A stretch of DNA of 64,000 nucleotides from Paracoccaceae bacterium (GTDB lineage: Bacteria; Pseudomonadota; Alphaproteobacteria; Rhodobacterales; Rhodobacteraceae): positions 124,001 to 188,000 of the forward strand of contig JAUYQR010000003.1 of assembly GCA_030697175.1 (NCBI GenBank). Reading direction: 5' to 3'. The notes under the pieces are model-generated. The model was not told the origin of the DNA, ran no database searches, and saw only the letters and a program-made list of their open reading frames with translations. Positions within the stretch are counted from its first letter, which is position 1, and every line of letters starts with the position of its first letter. Shown here in pieces: positions 15,942-24,515 of the stretch. The translations under genes and the position numbers were made by a program.

Positions 15942-16880
15942 ATGGCTGGTCTTGAAAAGTTGCTTTCCGCAGAAAAACCCTGGCTTGCCGATGGTGGGCT
16001 GGAGACGGTGATGATCTATGACGAAGGGCTGGACCTGCCGCACTTCGCGGCCTTCACCCTGCTTGACAGCGACGCCGGGCGAGACGCGCTGTCGCGCTAT
16101 TTCCGGCGGTTTGCCGGGCTGGCGCGCAAGGCCGGCACGGGGTTTGTGCTGGACACGCCGACATGGCGGGCCGGAACCACCTGGGGGGCGGTGATGGGGC
16201 TGGACGCGGCAGAGGTGCGGCGCATCAATCTGGAGGCGGGGCGGTTCGGACACGCGCTGCGCACGGCGCTGGAGCAAGACGGCACCGACACCGTGCTGAA
16301 CGGCGTGATCGGCCCTTCGGGGGATGGTTATGCGCTGGACCGGGCGCTCAGCGGCACCGAGGCGCAAGCCCGCCATCAACCTCAGATGGATGCGCTGGCC
16401 GACGCCGGCGTTGAACTGGTCACCGCGGTCACGATGACCCATTCGGGCGAAGCGGTCGGCATCGCGCGGGCCGCGATTGCGGCAGGGATGCCGGTGGCGG
16501 TTTCCTTTACGGTCGAGACGGACGGCAGGCTGCCCTCTGGCGAAACGCTGGCCGATGCTATTGCGGCAACAGATGACACGACCGGGAACGCCCCGCTCTA
16601 CTATATGATAAACTGCGCGCATCCCACGCATTTCATGGATGTTTTGGCCGGAGACTGGGTGGCCAGGATCGGCGGCGTCCGCGCCAATGCCTCGCGGATG
16701 AGCCATGCCGAACTGGACGTGGCGACGGAACTTGACGCGGGCGACCCCGACGAGTTCGGCCGACTTTACCGCGACCTCGGGGCGCTGCTGCCGGGGTTGC
16801 GCGTGGTCGGCGGGTGCTGCGGTTCGGATCACCGGCACGTCGGCGCGGCGTCGCGGCATCTGCACCAGCCGGTTGCGTGA
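15942..16880 (+). CDS. Homocysteine S-methyltransferase family protein
   Basis: A 312-residue TIM-barrel methyltransferase of the MmuM / betaine-homocysteine type that moves a methyl group to homocysteine. The zinc cysteines are visible: one in MINCAHPTHF (near 226) and the pair in VGGCCGSDHRH (near 293). GGLETVMIYDEGLDLPHFAAF near the N-terminus is typical of the alphaproteobacterial subgroup. Start at 15942 after AAAGGGGGG; the longer frame upstream lacks similarity. The methyl donor (S-methylmethionine, betaine or other) cannot be read from sequence. Monocistronic; downstream is an opposed pseudogene. Confidence 0.88.
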   Translation: MAGLEKLLSAEKPWLADGGLETVMIYDEGLDLPHFAAFTLLDSDAGRDALSRYFRRFAGLARKAGTGFVLDTPTWRAGTTWGAVMGLDAAEVRRINLEAGRFGHALRTALEQDGTDTVLNGVIGPSGDGYALDRALSGTEAQARHQPQMDALADAGVELVTAVTMTHSGEAVGIARAAIAAGMPVAVSFTVETDGRLPSGETLADAIAATDDTTGNAPLYYMINCAHPTHFMDVLAGDWVARIGGVRANASRMSHAELDVATELDAGDPDEFGRLYRDLGALLPGLRVVGGCCGSDHRHVGAASRHLHQPVA

Positions 16881-16883
16881 CGC

Positions 16884-17237
16884 TTACCGCTTGCGAAACT
16901 GGCTGCCATGGACACCAGACCGACCATCGGGAAAGGCGCCTTCGGCGAGGGTGCGCTCGTGGCAGCGCTGCAACGCCTTGGGGTCCGGCGTTTCGCCAAG
17001 ACCGGGGCCATGCGGCACCCGGGTAACGCCGGTTTCAAGGCCGAAAGGCCCGCCCTCGATGACCCCGCCCTCGATGACATCGTCGGCATCGCAGCGGAAC
17101 AGGGTCTGGCTGGCCCCCCGCACATGTTCCAACGGGATCACCGTCTTGGTCAGTGACGCGATGGCCCCACAGCTGAACCGATATGGCGCGTGGACCTGGA
17201 TGTTCACCGGCAGGGCCGAGAGTGCCCGGATTGTCAT
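16884..17237 (-). pseudogene. Internally deleted enolase-superfamily (mandelate racemase/MLE type) gene remnant
   Basis: The open frame gives only about 117 residues where the family has about 370. The first 35 residues (MTIRALSALPVNIQVHAPYR) resemble the N-terminal capping domain. Without any barrel, the sequence jumps to the C-terminal tail (DADDVIEGG, then TRVPHGPGLGETPDP). The lysine and the acidic metal ligands are missing, so it cannot be catalytic. A 15-bp perfect tandem duplication (17049-17063 and 17064-17078) repeats VIEGG, another sign of decay. The frame is nevertheless unbroken, so a short product could still be made. Its stop lies 3 bp past the methyltransferase stop. Confidence 0.65.
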
Positions 17238-17429
17238 GGCGGCCCCTTGCGTTTGAAGGTGTCGGCAGGCTACCGCCGCCACATCCGACCGCATCACGGG
17301 TTGCGACACCATCCAGCCGGTTTCGGCCCGCTTTGCGGCTTTTCCACCGGTTATCCGGGCGAATGGCCCTTGCAACGACGGTCCGGGCAGGGTAAGGCGC
17401 ACGCACTTCACAGGTGGGGCTTGGGCTTA

Positions 17430-17448
17430 TGCGGGGAGAAATCCCGCA
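17430..17448 (+). promoter_or_regulatory. Hairpin in the rpsB leader
   Basis: TGCGGG, seven bases, CCCGCA, 70 bases before the rpsB start, in a 280-bp gene-free stretch that must hold the rpsB promoter. S2 represses its own operon in enterobacteria through the leader; whether this hairpin is the alphaproteobacterial counterpart is a guess. Confidence 0.25.
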
Positions 17449-17517
17449 AGGTCCGCCGGTTGGGGCGCAAGCTCTGAAGACGGCTTCACCGAGGATCAAA
17501 CCGGAAAAGGAAACGGC

Positions 17518-18282
17518 ATGGCTCTTCCCGAGTTCACCATGCGTCAGCTTTTGGAAGCTGGCGTTCACTACGGCCACCAGACCGCACGCTGGAACCCCAA
17601 GATGGGCCCGTATATCTACGGCGACCGCAACGGCATCCACATTCTTGACCTGACGCAAACGGTTCCGCTGCTGGACCAGGCGCTGAAGACCGTCCGCGAC
17701 ACCGTCGCCAAGGGCGGCCGCATCCTGTTCGTCGGCACCAAGCGTCAGGCGCAAAAGCCGATCGCCGAGGCGGCCGAGCGTTGCGCGCAGTTCTACATGA
17801 ACCACCGCTGGCTGGGCGGCACGCTGACCAACTGGAAGACCATCAGCGCCTCGATCCAGCGCCTGAAGCAACTGGACGAAGTTCTGGGGCAGGGCGCCGA
17901 AGGCCTGACCAAGAAAGAGCGTCTGGGCATGGAACGTGACCAGGCCAAGCTGCAGGCATCGCTTGGCGGTATCCGCGAAATGGGCGGCACCCCGGACCTG
18001 ATCTTCATCATCGACGTTGGCAAGGAAGACCTCGCCATCCTCGAAGCGCAGAAGCTGGGCATCCCGGTGGTCGGCATCGTCGACACCAACTGCTCGCCGA
18101 AGGGCGTCACCCATGTGATCCCCGGCAACGATGACGCAGCCCGCGCCATCCAGCTTTATTGCGACCTGATCAGCCGTGCGGCGCTGGACGGCATGTCGGC
18201 CCAGATGGGTGCGGCTGGTGTCGACCTTGGCGCGCTTGAAGCGGCCCCGGAAGAAGAAGCTGTCACCGAAGCCGAGGCGTAA
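17518..18282 (+). CDS. rpsB: 30S ribosomal protein S2
   Basis: 254 residues, complete. Family blocks visible: [24 protein letters not shown] at the N-terminus (split here as two overlapping motifs [11 protein letters not shown] and RWNPKM), FVGTKRQAQ (near 63), [12 protein letters not shown] (near 96) and [12 protein letters not shown] (near 182). The alphaproteobacterial acidic tail follows. AAAGGAAAC precedes the ATG. Codon use is strongly biased to C-ending codons, as expected for a ribosomal protein. It is followed after 68 bp by tsf with a 9-bp hairpin between. Confidence 0.99.
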   Translation: MALPEFTMRQLLEAGVHYGHQTARWNPKMGPYIYGDRNGIHILDLTQTVPLLDQALKTVRDTVAKGGRILFVGTKRQAQKPIAEAAERCAQFYMNHRWLGGTLTNWKTISASIQRLKQLDEVLGQGAEGLTKKERLGMERDQAKLQASLGGIREMGGTPDLIFIIDVGKEDLAILEAQKLGIPVVGIVDTNCSPKGVTHVIPGNDDAARAIQLYCDLISRAALDGMSAQMGAAGVDLGALEAAPEEEAVTEAEA

Positions 18283-18303
18283 GCGCCTGTCACGGAACCT
18301 TCA

Positions 18304-18326
18304 CCCGGCGGGTCTATCCCGCCGGG
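18304..18326 (+). promoter_or_regulatory. Intercistronic hairpin between rpsB and tsf
   Basis: CCCGGCGGG, loop TCTAT, CCCGCCGGG: a perfect 9-bp stem with no T-run after it. It probably acts as a partial attenuator or RNA processing/stability element that sets the S2 to EF-Ts ratio, as an intercistronic structure does in Escherichia coli. Confidence 0.6.
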
Positions 18327-18350
18327 CTACCAATTTCAGGAGATGAGACG

Positions 18351-19259
18351 ATGACAGTCACCGCCCAGATGGTGAAGGAACTGCGCGAATCGACCGGCGC
18401 AGGCATGATGGACGCAAAGAAGGCCCTTGTTGAAAACAACGGCGACATGGATGCTGCGGTCGATTGGCTGCGCACCAAGGGTCTGGCGAAAGCCGCCAAG
18501 AAGGCCGACCGCGTGGCCGCCGAAGGCCTGGTTGGCGTTGCCGTCAGCGATGGTCGTGGCGTCGCGGTCGAGATCAACTCGGAAACCGACTTTGTGGCGA
18601 AGAACGCCGATTTCCAGGCTCTGGTCCGCGAAGTGGCAAAGGTCGCGCTGCAAACCGGTGACAGCGTCGAAGTTGTGCGCGCCGCCGATCTGAACGGCAA
18701 GACCGTGGAAACCGTGATCCAGGAAGCCGTCGCCCGCATCGGCGAAAACATGACCCTGCGCCGCCTGCACGTTCTGGAAGGCGACACCGTGGTGTCCTAC
18801 GTCCACAACTCGGCTGCCGAGGGCATGGGCAAGATCGGCGTGCTGGTTGCGCTGAAAGGCCCGGCTGACAAGGCGCAGGCGATCGGCAAACAGTTCGCGA
18901 TGCACATCGCCGCAACCGCGCCGCTGGCCCTGTCGGAAGGCCATCTCGACCCCGCGGTGCTGGAGCGGGAACTCGCGGTGCAGACCGCCAAGGCCCTGGA
19001 AGAAAACGCCTCTTCGGCCAAGCCGAAGCCGGACGCGGTGATCCACAACAACATCATCCCTGGCCGGATGAAGCGGTATCTGTCGGAAAACACGCTGCTC
19101 GGCCAGGCCTTCGTGATCAACCCTGACCTGACGGTCGAAGCCGCGGCCAAGGAGGCCGGGGTCGAGATCACCGGTTACGCCCGCGTCGCCGTGGGCGAGG
19201 GGATCGAGAAGAAGGAAGAGGATTTCGCCGCCGAAGTCGCAAAGATGGCGCAGGGCTGA
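18351..19259 (+). CDS. tsf: Translation elongation factor Ts
   Basis: GDP/GTP exchange factor for EF-Tu; cytoplasmic. It is 302 residues with the UBA-like N-terminal domain ([19 protein letters not shown]), the core EF-Tu contact TDFVAKN (near residue 81) and a complete two-subdomain dimerisation core ending [27 protein letters not shown] precedes the ATG. Second gene of the rpsB operon and followed by a strong terminator. Confidence 0.99.
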   Translation: MTVTAQMVKELRESTGAGMMDAKKALVENNGDMDAAVDWLRTKGLAKAAKKADRVAAEGLVGVAVSDGRGVAVEINSETDFVAKNADFQALVREVAKVALQTGDSVEVVRAADLNGKTVETVIQEAVARIGENMTLRRLHVLEGDTVVSYVHNSAAEGMGKIGVLVALKGPADKAQAIGKQFAMHIAATAPLALSEGHLDPAVLERELAVQTAKALEENASSAKPKPDAVIHNNIIPGRMKRYLSENTLLGQAFVINPDLTVEAAAKEAGVEITGYARVAVGEGIEKKEEDFAAEVAKMAQG

Positions 19260-19282
19260 TCTTCAGAAACGGCAAGGGCAGG

Positions 19283-19309
19283 GGGCCGGTGCGATGCGCC
19301 GGCCCTTTT
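19283..19309 (+). terminator. Rho-independent terminator of rpsB-tsf
   Basis: GGGCCGGTGC, loop GAT, GCGCCGGCCC (10-bp stem with one G-U pair) and then TTTT. It lies 24 bp after the tsf stop. Confidence 0.9.
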
Positions 19310-19333
19310 GCTTTGGCCGCCCCGCCGGCGTGC

Positions 19334-19371
19334 AAAAGAAAACGGCGCGGTCCTGGGGAGACCGCGCCGTT
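19334..19371 (-). terminator. Strong minus-strand terminator with no obvious gene
   Basis: AACGGCGCGGTC/GACCGCGCCGTT, a perfect 12-bp stem (19341-19352 and 19360-19371). Read on the minus strand it is followed by TTTTCTTTT. The nearest minus-strand gene, the LuxR regulator, ends 220 bp earlier, so this either closes a long 3' UTR or an unannotated RNA. Confidence 0.75.
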
Positions 19372-19591
19372 GCCTATGCCTTGCCACGACCCTTGGGGAT
19401 TGGACCACGGAAGCGCAAGACTGAAGTCGACCTTTGATGGTCTTTGCAAAATGCCCTTGCGGGCGCTACCAACAAACCGACAACGGCAAATACAGGATCC
19501 GCGCCGCGTTCCGGCGAAATCGCCGCAACAACGCACAAAATCGCAGATTACGCTGCGTCAATCGAGTGGGGAATGCCATACCTGCGGTCAG
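19372..19591 (-). other. Gene-free stretch, possible structured RNA or long 3' UTR
   Basis: The gap between tsf and the LuxR gene (332 bp in all) has no credible ORF. On the minus strand it contains small potential stems, including GCCC-GCAA-GGGC (a GNRA tetraloop hairpin), GACC-ATCAAA-GGTC and GACTTCAGTC, and then runs into the 12-bp terminator. I see no convincing promoter, so whether an independent sRNA or only the LuxR 3' UTR is made is open. Confidence 0.35.
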
Positions 19592-20377
19592 TCAGTTCGC
19601 CGCTTTTGCCAGATCTGACGACCGCTGGAAGATCATGTTCAACAGCGCGCCCTTGGCGACTGCCTGCGCCGTGGTCTCGACGGCCAGCGCCTCGCGGGCA
19701 AGACGCAGGTGCTTTTCCACCATCGCGGCTGACACCCCCATCAACAGCGCCACGTCCTGCGTGGTCTTGCCATCTGCCACCCATTCCAGCGCCTCGCGCT
19801 GGCGGGGCGACAGCGCGCGGTGGCGGCTGAGCTGCGGCAGATGCACGATCGTCAGGTGCATCATGTTGGCCACCGCAAGGATCTCTGCCCCGCGTTCGGC
19901 AAAGATCACCTCGACATCCGCGGTCGACAGGCCGATGTCGGCAATCAGCCCCAGCGCGCCCTTCGATCGGGAGGATGCGTTGGGAAAGCTGACCGAGATC
20001 CCCGCCGTGACCCCCATCGCCGCATTCAGGCGCACCGCATCGGCCTCGTCTGCGGTCAGCCGGCCGGCTTCGAACGCCTCTCTCACCCACGCCCAGGTGC
20101 AGATGCCCGAACTGCGCTCGGCCCAGCGAAACACCGGCGTGCGTGCGTAAAAGCCGCCGCGAAAGTAGCGGTTCACATAGTCGGCGTCGCAGGTGGACAG
20201 GAACAACGCGTCATCCGGATCGCCGATCGTGGTGGCATGGCGAAACCGGGTAAAGCCGTAATTGACCCGCGAAAACCCCAGGGACGCGAAATGCTTGGTG
20301 CCCAATGCCCAGGCCTCATCAATGGTTCCGGTGGCGGCGATACGGTTCAACAGGTCCAGAACTGGCGTCTCGGTCAC
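19592..20377 (-). CDS. LuxR-family transcriptional regulator with autoinducer-binding-type domain
   Basis: About 261 residues. The N-terminal half (to about 175) looks like the autoinducer_bind fold: GFSRVNYGFTRF, then YFRGGFYARTPVFRWA and WAWVREAF. The C-terminal half has a LuxR-type helix-turn-helix: LSPRQREALEWVADGKTTQ followed by MEKHLRLA-like recognition helix (AMVEKHLRLAREAL). No luxI synthase is in the window, so it is a LuxR solo as seen here. GTG at 20377 fits GGAAGGA six bases upstream; the longer frame adds a non-homologous tail. Targets unknown. It lies 147 bp downstream of gph on the same strand. Confidence 0.85.
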   Translation of the reverse strand: MTETPVLDLLNRIAATGTIDEAWALGTKHFASLGFSRVNYGFTRFRHATTIGDPDDALFLSTCDADYVNRYFRGGFYARTPVFRWAERSSGICTWAWVREAFEAGRLTADEADAVRLNAAMGVTAGISVSFPNASSRSKGALGLIADIGLSTADVEVIFAERGAEILAVANMMHLTIVHLPQLSRHRALSPRQREALEWVADGKTTQDVALLMGVSAAMVEKHLRLAREALAVETTAQAVAKGALLNMIFQRSSDLAKAAN

Positions 20378-20524
20378 AATGCATCCTTCCACCGCGACGT
20401 CAGGACCGTTGCCCGACTGGAAACAAGGCAGCCCCTGACGTTCACCATTTTGTCTTAAGGCTGGACAGGCGATCTGTCGAGACGAATGGCAACCAGAACG
20501 CGAACGGACAGGTTCCAAGCGGCG

Positions 20525-21193
20525 TCAGAGCCGCGCCGACAGGTGCGTGACCAGGCCGGGAAGGGCCGCGAAATCATCAAAAATCGCTTTGGCACCAAGG
20601 CTTTCAACGGCACAGTTGCGGTAACCGTTGGTGAACAGCGCAAACGCGATGTTGGCCCTTGAAGCGGTTTCAGCGTCCACTTCGCTGTCGCCGACAAACA
20701 GCACGCGGTCACAGCCAAGCCGCGTCCGGGCGGCCAAGAGGGGGGCAGGATGCGGCTTGCGCTGGGGCAGGGTGTCACCACCGACGATAACCCCGAAATG
20801 CCGGTCGAGGCCAAAGTGACGCAGCACCGACCGCGCGGGACCGGTGGGCTTGTTGGTGCAGATTGCCAAGGGGTGCCCACGACCCGCAAGCTGTGCAAGC
20901 GCTTCGGGGACATTCGGATAAAGCGTTGTCAGATCAAAAGCTTCTTCATAGACATTGATGAATTCTGCAACCATCCTGTGGTGCAGATCAGCGTCGTCGG
21001 GCAGGCCCTGATGCGCAAGCAGCCGCGCCACAAGCACGCCCACGCCATTGCCGATGAAGCTGCGCAAGGTGGCGAAATCGAAGCCTGGCTGCCCATGCGC
21101 CGCAAAGACCTTGTTTGCCGTGGCATGGATATCCGGGGCGGAATCGATCAGCGTGCCGTCAAGGTCGAAAATCAGGCCGATCGTGTCAGCCAC
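20525..21193 (-). CDS. gph: Phosphoglycolate phosphatase (HAD family)
   Basis: Dephosphorylates 2-phosphoglycolate formed by Rubisco oxygenation or DNA repair. HAD subfamily IA, 222 residues: nucleophile motif FDLDGTLIDSAPD (near 9), motif II CTNKP (near 110), motif III lysine in LPQRKPHP and acidic motif FVGDSEVDAETA (near 170). GTG at 21193 overlaps the rpe stop by 8 bp and has GAGGCGG upstream, so it is coupled to rpe. The rpe-gph pairing is the common arrangement for Calvin-cycle and pentose-phosphate housekeeping. Confidence 0.93.
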   Translation of the reverse strand: MADTIGLIFDLDGTLIDSAPDIHATANKVFAAHGQPGFDFATLRSFIGNGVGVLVARLLAHQGLPDDADLHHRMVAEFINVYEEAFDLTTLYPNVPEALAQLAGRGHPLAICTNKPTGPARSVLRHFGLDRHFGVIVGGDTLPQRKPHPAPLLAARTRLGCDRVLFVGDSEVDAETASRANIAFALFTNGYRNCAVESLGAKAIFDDFAALPGLVTHLSARL

Positions 21194-21878
21194 GGGCCGC
21201 CTCGGCGGCCACGCGGATCGCTGCGATGTTTGCACCGTAAGGGGCGGGATTGCCAACCGAACCGCCCTTGAACACGGCCGAACCCGCAACCAGCACATCA
21301 GCCCCGGCCGCGGCTACCAGCGGGGCCGTGGCGACCGTCACGCCGCCGTCAATCTCGATATGGATCGGCCGATCCCCGATCATGGCGCGCAGGGCGCGCA
21401 CCTTGGCGACCTGCGAGGCGATGAAACTCTGCCCGCCGAAGCCAGGGTTGACGGTCATCACGCAAACCAGATCGACCAGGTCGAGGAGTTGCGGCACGGC
21501 ATCGAGCCCGGTTCCGGGGTTAAGCGCAAGTCCGGCCTTTTTTCCCGTTGAACGAATGGCTTGCAAGGTGCGGTGAATGTGGGGGCCAGCCTCCAGATGC
21601 GCCGTGATGACATCGGCGCCAGCCGTGGCGAAAGCGTCGATACAGGGATCGACCGGCGCGATCATCAGATGCACATCCATCACGCCGGCAATATGCGGCC
21701 GCAACGCCGCGCACATCGCCGGACCAAAGGTCAGGTTTGGCACAAAGTGGCCGTCCATCACATCGACATGCACCCAGTCGGCACCTTGCGCCTCGATTGC
21801 GCGACACTCGGCGCCAAAGTTGGCAAAATCGGCGGCAAGGATGGAAGGGGCGATCTTGATCGAGCGGTCTAAGGGCAC
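21186..21878 (-). CDS. rpe: Ribulose-phosphate 3-epimerase
   Basis: Interconverts ribulose 5-phosphate and xylulose 5-phosphate in the pentose-phosphate and Calvin cycles; metal-dependent TIM barrel. It is 230 residues. Landmarks: KIAPSILAADFANFG (near 8), metal site VHVDVMDGHFVPNLTFG (near 37), MDVHLMI, MTVNPGFGGQ (near 143) and IEIDGGV with the second catalytic aspartate (near 176). GTG start at 21878 after AAGAGGAAG. An unusually AT-rich island with dyads lies 68 bp upstream. Confidence 0.97.
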   Translation of the reverse strand: MPLDRSIKIAPSILAADFANFGAECRAIEAQGADWVHVDVMDGHFVPNLTFGPAMCAALRPHIAGVMDVHLMIAPVDPCIDAFATAGADVITAHLEAGPHIHRTLQAIRSTGKKAGLALNPGTGLDAVPQLLDLVDLVCVMTVNPGFGGQSFIASQVAKVRALRAMIGDRPIHIEIDGGVTVATAPLVAAAGADVLVAGSAVFKGGSVGNPAPYGANIAAIRVAAEAARG

Positions 21879-21945
21879 GGGCTGGCTTCCTCTTGCGGCT
21901 TTCGGTGTGCATATCCTCAGGCTGCGGCAGTTTCCAGCCTTCCGT

Positions 21946-21966
21946 GTATTACATAATACTGATTAT
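21946..21966. promoter_or_regulatory. AT-rich nested dyads upstream of rpe-gph
   Basis: GTATTA-CA-TAATAC (21946-21959) overlaps ATAAT-ACTG-ATTAT (21953-21966). The surrounding 70 bases are far more AT-rich than the rest of the window. A possible -35/-10 pair for rpe (TTGGCA, 16 bases, TGTATT) lies just upstream on the minus strand, so the dyads would sit in the transcribed leader. Confidence 0.4.
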
Positions 21967-22016
21967 GCGATATAGGAATACAGGTTTCCGCCACTCCATG
22001 CCAAGGCTCGCCAATG

Positions 22017-22042
22017 AAAAGGCCCGGTCAATCGACCGGGCC
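22017..22042 (-). terminator. Rho-independent terminator of ndk
   Basis: GGCCCGGTC, four-base loop, GACCGGGCC (perfect 9-bp stem, 22021-22042), followed on the minus strand by TTTTC. It lies 22 bp after the ndk stop. Confidence 0.9.
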
Positions 22043-22064
22043 CCTTCCATTCCATGCGGCCTTG

Positions 22065-22487
22065 TCAGCCGACGAGTTCAAGGCCCGAGAAGAAGAAGCC
22101 GATCTCGCGCTCTGCCGAAGCCGGGCTGTCCGAACCGTGGACCGAGTTTTCGCCAACCGACAGCGCAAACTCCTTGCGGATGGTGCCGTCAGCGGCGTTC
22201 GCCGGGTTGGTGGCACCCATCACTTCGCGGTTCTTCAAGATTGCGCCTTCGCCTTGCAGCACTTGCACGACGACCGGCTCGGACGCCATGAAATCGCAAA
22301 GCTCGGCATAAAAGCCGCGCTCCTTGTGTTCGGCGTAGAACTGGCCAGCCTGAGCGGGCGTCAGGTGGATGCGCTTTTGCGCGACGATCCGCAGACCGGC
22401 TTCCTCGAACTTGGCATTGATCTTGCCGGTCAGGTTGCGCTTGGTCGCGTCGGGCTTGATGATCGACAGGGTGCGTTCGATGGCCAT
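22065..22487 (-). CDS. ndk: Nucleoside diphosphate kinase
   Basis: Transfers the gamma-phosphate from ATP to nucleoside diphosphates. It is 140 residues, full length. The phosphohistidine is in ENSVHGSDS (near 117), and the substrate site reads [16 protein letters not shown] near the N-terminus. ATG at 22487 starts the conserved [13 protein letters not shown]; the nine-residue extension in the longer frame is not conserved. It is divergent from the ABC-F gene and has its own terminator. Confidence 0.98.
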   Translation of the reverse strand: MAIERTLSIIKPDATKRNLTGKINAKFEEAGLRIVAQKRIHLTPAQAGQFYAEHKERGFYAELCDFMASEPVVVQVLQGEGAILKNREVMGATNPANAADGTIRKEFALSVGENSVHGSDSPASAEREIGFFFSGLELVG

Positions 22488-22570
22488 GAGGCTCTCCGTT
22501 TGGTTACTGCGCATTTGCGCGAATGGGATGGCGGGCTGCTAACATGCGCAAGCGGCCTTGAAAAGGTGGC

Positions 22571-24457
22571 ATGGCATTGACGCGGGCGCCGGCTTCGGGC
22601 AAGCCCCCGGCCATGCTTAAAATCGAAGACATCACCTATTCCGTCGAAGGCCGCCCGTTGTTCGAGGGCGCGTCGGCCACCATTCCCACCGGCCACAAGG
22701 TTGGCCTTGTCGGCCGCAACGGCGCGGGCAAGACCACGCTCTTCCGCCTGATCCGCGGCGAGCTGGCGCTGGAGGGTGGCACGATCACCCTGCCCCAGCG
22801 CGCCCGCATCGGTGGCGTGGCGCAAGAGGTGCCGTCATCGGAGACCTCGCTGCTGGAAACGGTGCTGTCCGCCGATACCGAACGCGCCGCCCTGCTGGCC
22901 GAGGCGGAAACCGCCACCGACCCGCACCGGATTGCCGACGTGCAATCGCGCCTGGCCGACATCGACGCCTGGTCCGCCGAGGGCCGCGCCTCCAGCATCC
23001 TCAAGGGGCTTGGCTTCGATGCCGCCCAGCAGTTGATGCCGTGTTCCGCGTTTTCCGGCGGCTGGCGGATGCGCGTGGCACTGGCGGGCGTGCTCTTTGC
23101 CCAACCCGACTACCTGCTGCTGGACGAACCGACCAACTACCTCGACCTTGAAGGCGCGCTTTGGCTGGAAAGCTACCTGCAGAAATACCCCCACACCGTC
23201 CTGATCATCAGCCACGACCGCGGCCTTCTGAACCGCGCCGTCAGTGGCATCCTGCATCTGGATGAGCGCAAGCTCACCTACTGGACCGGCCCCTACGACC
23301 AGTTCGCCCGCCAGATGGCCGAACGCCGCGCCGTGTTGCAGGCCGAAGCGAAAAAGCAGGAGGCCCGGCGGGCGCATCTGCAATCTTTCGTGGACCGGTT
23401 CAAGGCCAAGGCGTCGAAGGCCGTGCAGGCCCAAAGCCGGGTGAAGATGCTGGAAAAGATGGTGACGATCACCGCGCCCGAAGATGCCAAGAAGGTGGTC
23501 TTCACCTTCCCTGCCCCCGAGGAGTTGTCGCCGCCGATCATCAACATGGACGGCGCGGCTGTGGGATACGGCGGGCCGCCGGTGCTGAAGAAGCTCAGCC
23601 TGCGCATCGACCAGGATGACCGGATCGCACTTCTGGGTCGCAACGGTGAAGGAAAGTCAACTCTTTCCAAGCTGTTGGCTGGCAAACTTCAAGTTTCCGA
23701 AGGCAAGATCACCCGCTCGTCAAAGCTGCGCATCGGCTATTTCGCCCAGCATCAGGTCGACGAACTGCACATCGACGAGACGCCCCTGCAACACATCATG
23801 CGCCTGCGCCCGGCGGAGGGTCAGGCGCGACTTCGGGCGCGGCTGGCGGGCTTTGGCCTGATGGCCGACCAGGCGGAAACCGCTGTGGGGCGGCTGTCGG
23901 GCGGGCAGAAGGCGCGTCTGTCGCTCCTTCTCGCGACGATCGACGCGCCGCACCTGCTGATCCTCGACGAACCCACCAACCACCTCGACATGGAAAGCCG
24001 CGAGGCGCTGGTCGAGGCGCTGACCGAATATTCCGGCGCGGTGATCCTGGTCAGCCACGACATGCACCTGCTGTCGCTGGTCGCCGACCGGCTCTGGCTG
24101 GTCAAGGCCGGTGCGGTCACGCCCTACACCGAAGACCTCGATGCCTATCGCCGCCAGCTTTTGTCCGGAGACGAGGACGCCAAGCCCGCAAAGGTGGTCG
24201 AGAAGCCGAAAAAAGCCAGCCGCGACGAGATCTTGGCGCTGAAAGCTGAGGTTCGCAAATGCGAGGATCGGATGGCCAAACTGAACGACATGCGCGACAA
24301 GCTGGCGAAAAAGCTCGCCGATCCGGAGCTTTACGAAGAGGCCCGCAAGGGCGAGCTGGCCACCTGGAACGCCAAGTATGCCGAGGTGATGCAAGCGCTC
24401 GACAAGGCCGAGGCGATGTGGCTTGCAGCACAGGAAAAGCTGGAAAGCGCCGCCTGA
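22571..24457 (+). CDS. ABC-F family ATP-binding protein (Uup/YheS type)
   Basis: Soluble tandem ABC ATPase without membrane domain, of the ribosome-associated ABC-F class. It is 628 residues. First nucleotide site: GLVGRNGAGKTTLFRL (near 50), signature FSGGWRMRVALAG, Walker B LLLDEPTNYLD. A linker rich in Lys/Arg (about 250-320) follows. Second site: LLGRNGEGKSTLSKLL (near 355), LSGGQKARLSLLL and LILDEPTNHLD. A C-terminal coiled coil runs from about 540. ATG at 22571 has AAAGGTGG five bases upstream; the more conserved N-terminus begins at the ATG at 22613, which lacks a good ribosome site. Confidence 0.93.
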   Translation: MALTRAPASGKPPAMLKIEDITYSVEGRPLFEGASATIPTGHKVGLVGRNGAGKTTLFRLIRGELALEGGTITLPQRARIGGVAQEVPSSETSLLETVLSADTERAALLAEAETATDPHRIADVQSRLADIDAWSAEGRASSILKGLGFDAAQQLMPCSAFSGGWRMRVALAGVLFAQPDYLLLDEPTNYLDLEGALWLESYLQKYPHTVLIISHDRGLLNRAVSGILHLDERKLTYWTGPYDQFARQMAERRAVLQAEAKKQEARRAHLQSFVDRFKAKASKAVQAQSRVKMLEKMVTITAPEDAKKVVFTFPAPEELSPPIINMDGAAVGYGGPPVLKKLSLRIDQDDRIALLGRNGEGKSTLSKLLAGKLQVSEGKITRSSKLRIGYFAQHQVDELHIDETPLQHIMRLRPAEGQARLRARLAGFGLMADQAETAVGRLSGGQKARLSLLLATIDAPHLLILDEPTNHLDMESREALVEALTEYSGAVILVSHDMHLLSLVADRLWLVKAGAVTPYTEDLDAYRRQLLSGDEDAKPAKVVEKPKKASRDEILALKAEVRKCEDRMAKLNDMRDKLAKKLADPELYEEARKGELATWNAKYAEVMQALDKAEAMWLAAQEKLESAA

Positions 24458-24515
24458 CAGTGCGCTTCCCAAACCGCCCCCCACGCGGTAGCAAGGGAAA
24501 ACCGCGCGAGGGACG

